From NCBI GenBank assembly GCA_946623485.1, contig CAMORF010000118.1, forward strand, positions 1 to 6,933: a stretch of DNA of 6,933 nucleotides. Reading direction: 5' to 3'. The notes beneath the pieces are model-generated. The model did not search any database and had not been told where the DNA came from. It saw nothing but the letters and a program-made list of their open reading frames with translations. The DNA is from an uncultured Clostridia bacterium. Its GTDB lineage: Bacteria; Bacillota; Clostridia; Lachnospirales; Lachnospiraceae. Both the position numbers and the translations under genes were made by a program. How positions within the stretch are numbered: the stretch's first letter is position 1; each line of letters opens with the position of its first letter. Positions 6,817 through 6,933 of this stretch are shown in pieces.

Positions 6817-6856
6817 CAGTTGAACCAGTCTATAACGGAATACGGTTCGAAAACTG
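6817..6856. promoter_or_regulatory. Imperfect inverted repeat upstream of the hydrolase gene
   Basis: GAACC (6822-6826) is mirrored by GGTTC (6844-6848), and CAGT (6817-6820) by ACTG (6853-6856), with a 1-nt versus 4-nt offset between the arms. The centre contains TATAAC on the plus strand (6831-6836) and TATAGA on the minus strand, but no good -35 hexamer at 16-18 bp in either direction. It could be an operator overlapping the hydrolase promoter; support is weak. Confidence 0.25.
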
Positions 6857-6879
6857 ATTCTCCAAATATCAGGATAATA

Positions 6880-6933
6880 CTTAGGATCTGTTACAAAATA
6901 ACTTGTACATCTTGCTTGTCTTTTCATCCGATA
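6880..6933 (+). repeat. 54-bp direct repeat, copy 2, running to the window edge
   Basis: All 54 bases are identical to 5739-5792 and identity continues to the final base, so the true repeat may be longer. It lies about 110 bp upstream of the hydrolase start, so the two copies bracket the gene. The preceding base differs from copy 1, which sets the left edge at the C of CTTAGGATCT, or at GGATCT if CTTA is a shared target sequence. Confidence 0.85.

Noticed and set aside
5739..6933. Integron-style gene cassette with the repeats as attC sites, or a CRISPR array
   Set aside because: The repeats lack the dyad symmetry of attC sites, there are only two copies 1141 bp apart, and a full gene lies between them.

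Overview
The window looks like a chromosomal segment from a Gram-positive Clostridia bacterium, most likely a Lachnospiraceae-type organism. This is inferred from the gene order jag (khpB), mnmE, mnmG, rsmG on one strand, from purine-rich GGAGG ribosome binding sites, and from family-typical wording in the proteins, for example the AKNEF and SLDDPE stretches of MnmE. No rRNA or other taxonomic marker is present, so the placement is tentative.

Layout. Positions 1-1197 hold a short leader and jag, an RNA-binding protein with a long charged linker and an unusual Arg/Gly-rich tail. A strong intrinsic terminator (1209-1247) follows, and its T-run touches the ribosome binding site of mnmE (1261-2769). 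mnmG (2782-4659) and rsmG (4666-5508) follow with gaps of only 12 and 6 nt. A near-perfect bidirectional terminator (5544-5589) closes this operon. The next ~230 bases carry no convincing gene but contain the first copy of a 54-bp repeat (5739-5792). An alpha/beta hydrolase-fold gene lies on the minus strand (5819-6772). The window ends with a second, identical, same-orientation copy of the repeat (6880-6933), which runs to the last base.

How the genes fit together. MnmE and MnmG form the complex that installs the carboxymethylaminomethyl group on the wobble uridine of certain tRNAs. RsmG methylates 16S rRNA at G527. Jag/KhpB is an RNA-binding regulator encoded in the same conserved block. 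The block is therefore about RNA maturation and translation quality. The hydrolase is unrelated: it is on the opposite strand, visibly AT-richer, and flanked by direct repeats that look like mobile-element ends or a duplicated unit.

Most of the window is an ordinary conserved housekeeping operon. I see no new multi-gene system. The points worth a second look are: a ~22-residue Cys/His-containing insertion in MnmE that appears to come from a small internal duplication; the RGG-type tail on Jag; the terminator placed between jag and mnmE; the AT-rich N-terminal extension of RsmG; and the 54-bp repeats around the hydrolase, with a possible inverted trace of the same end at base 1.
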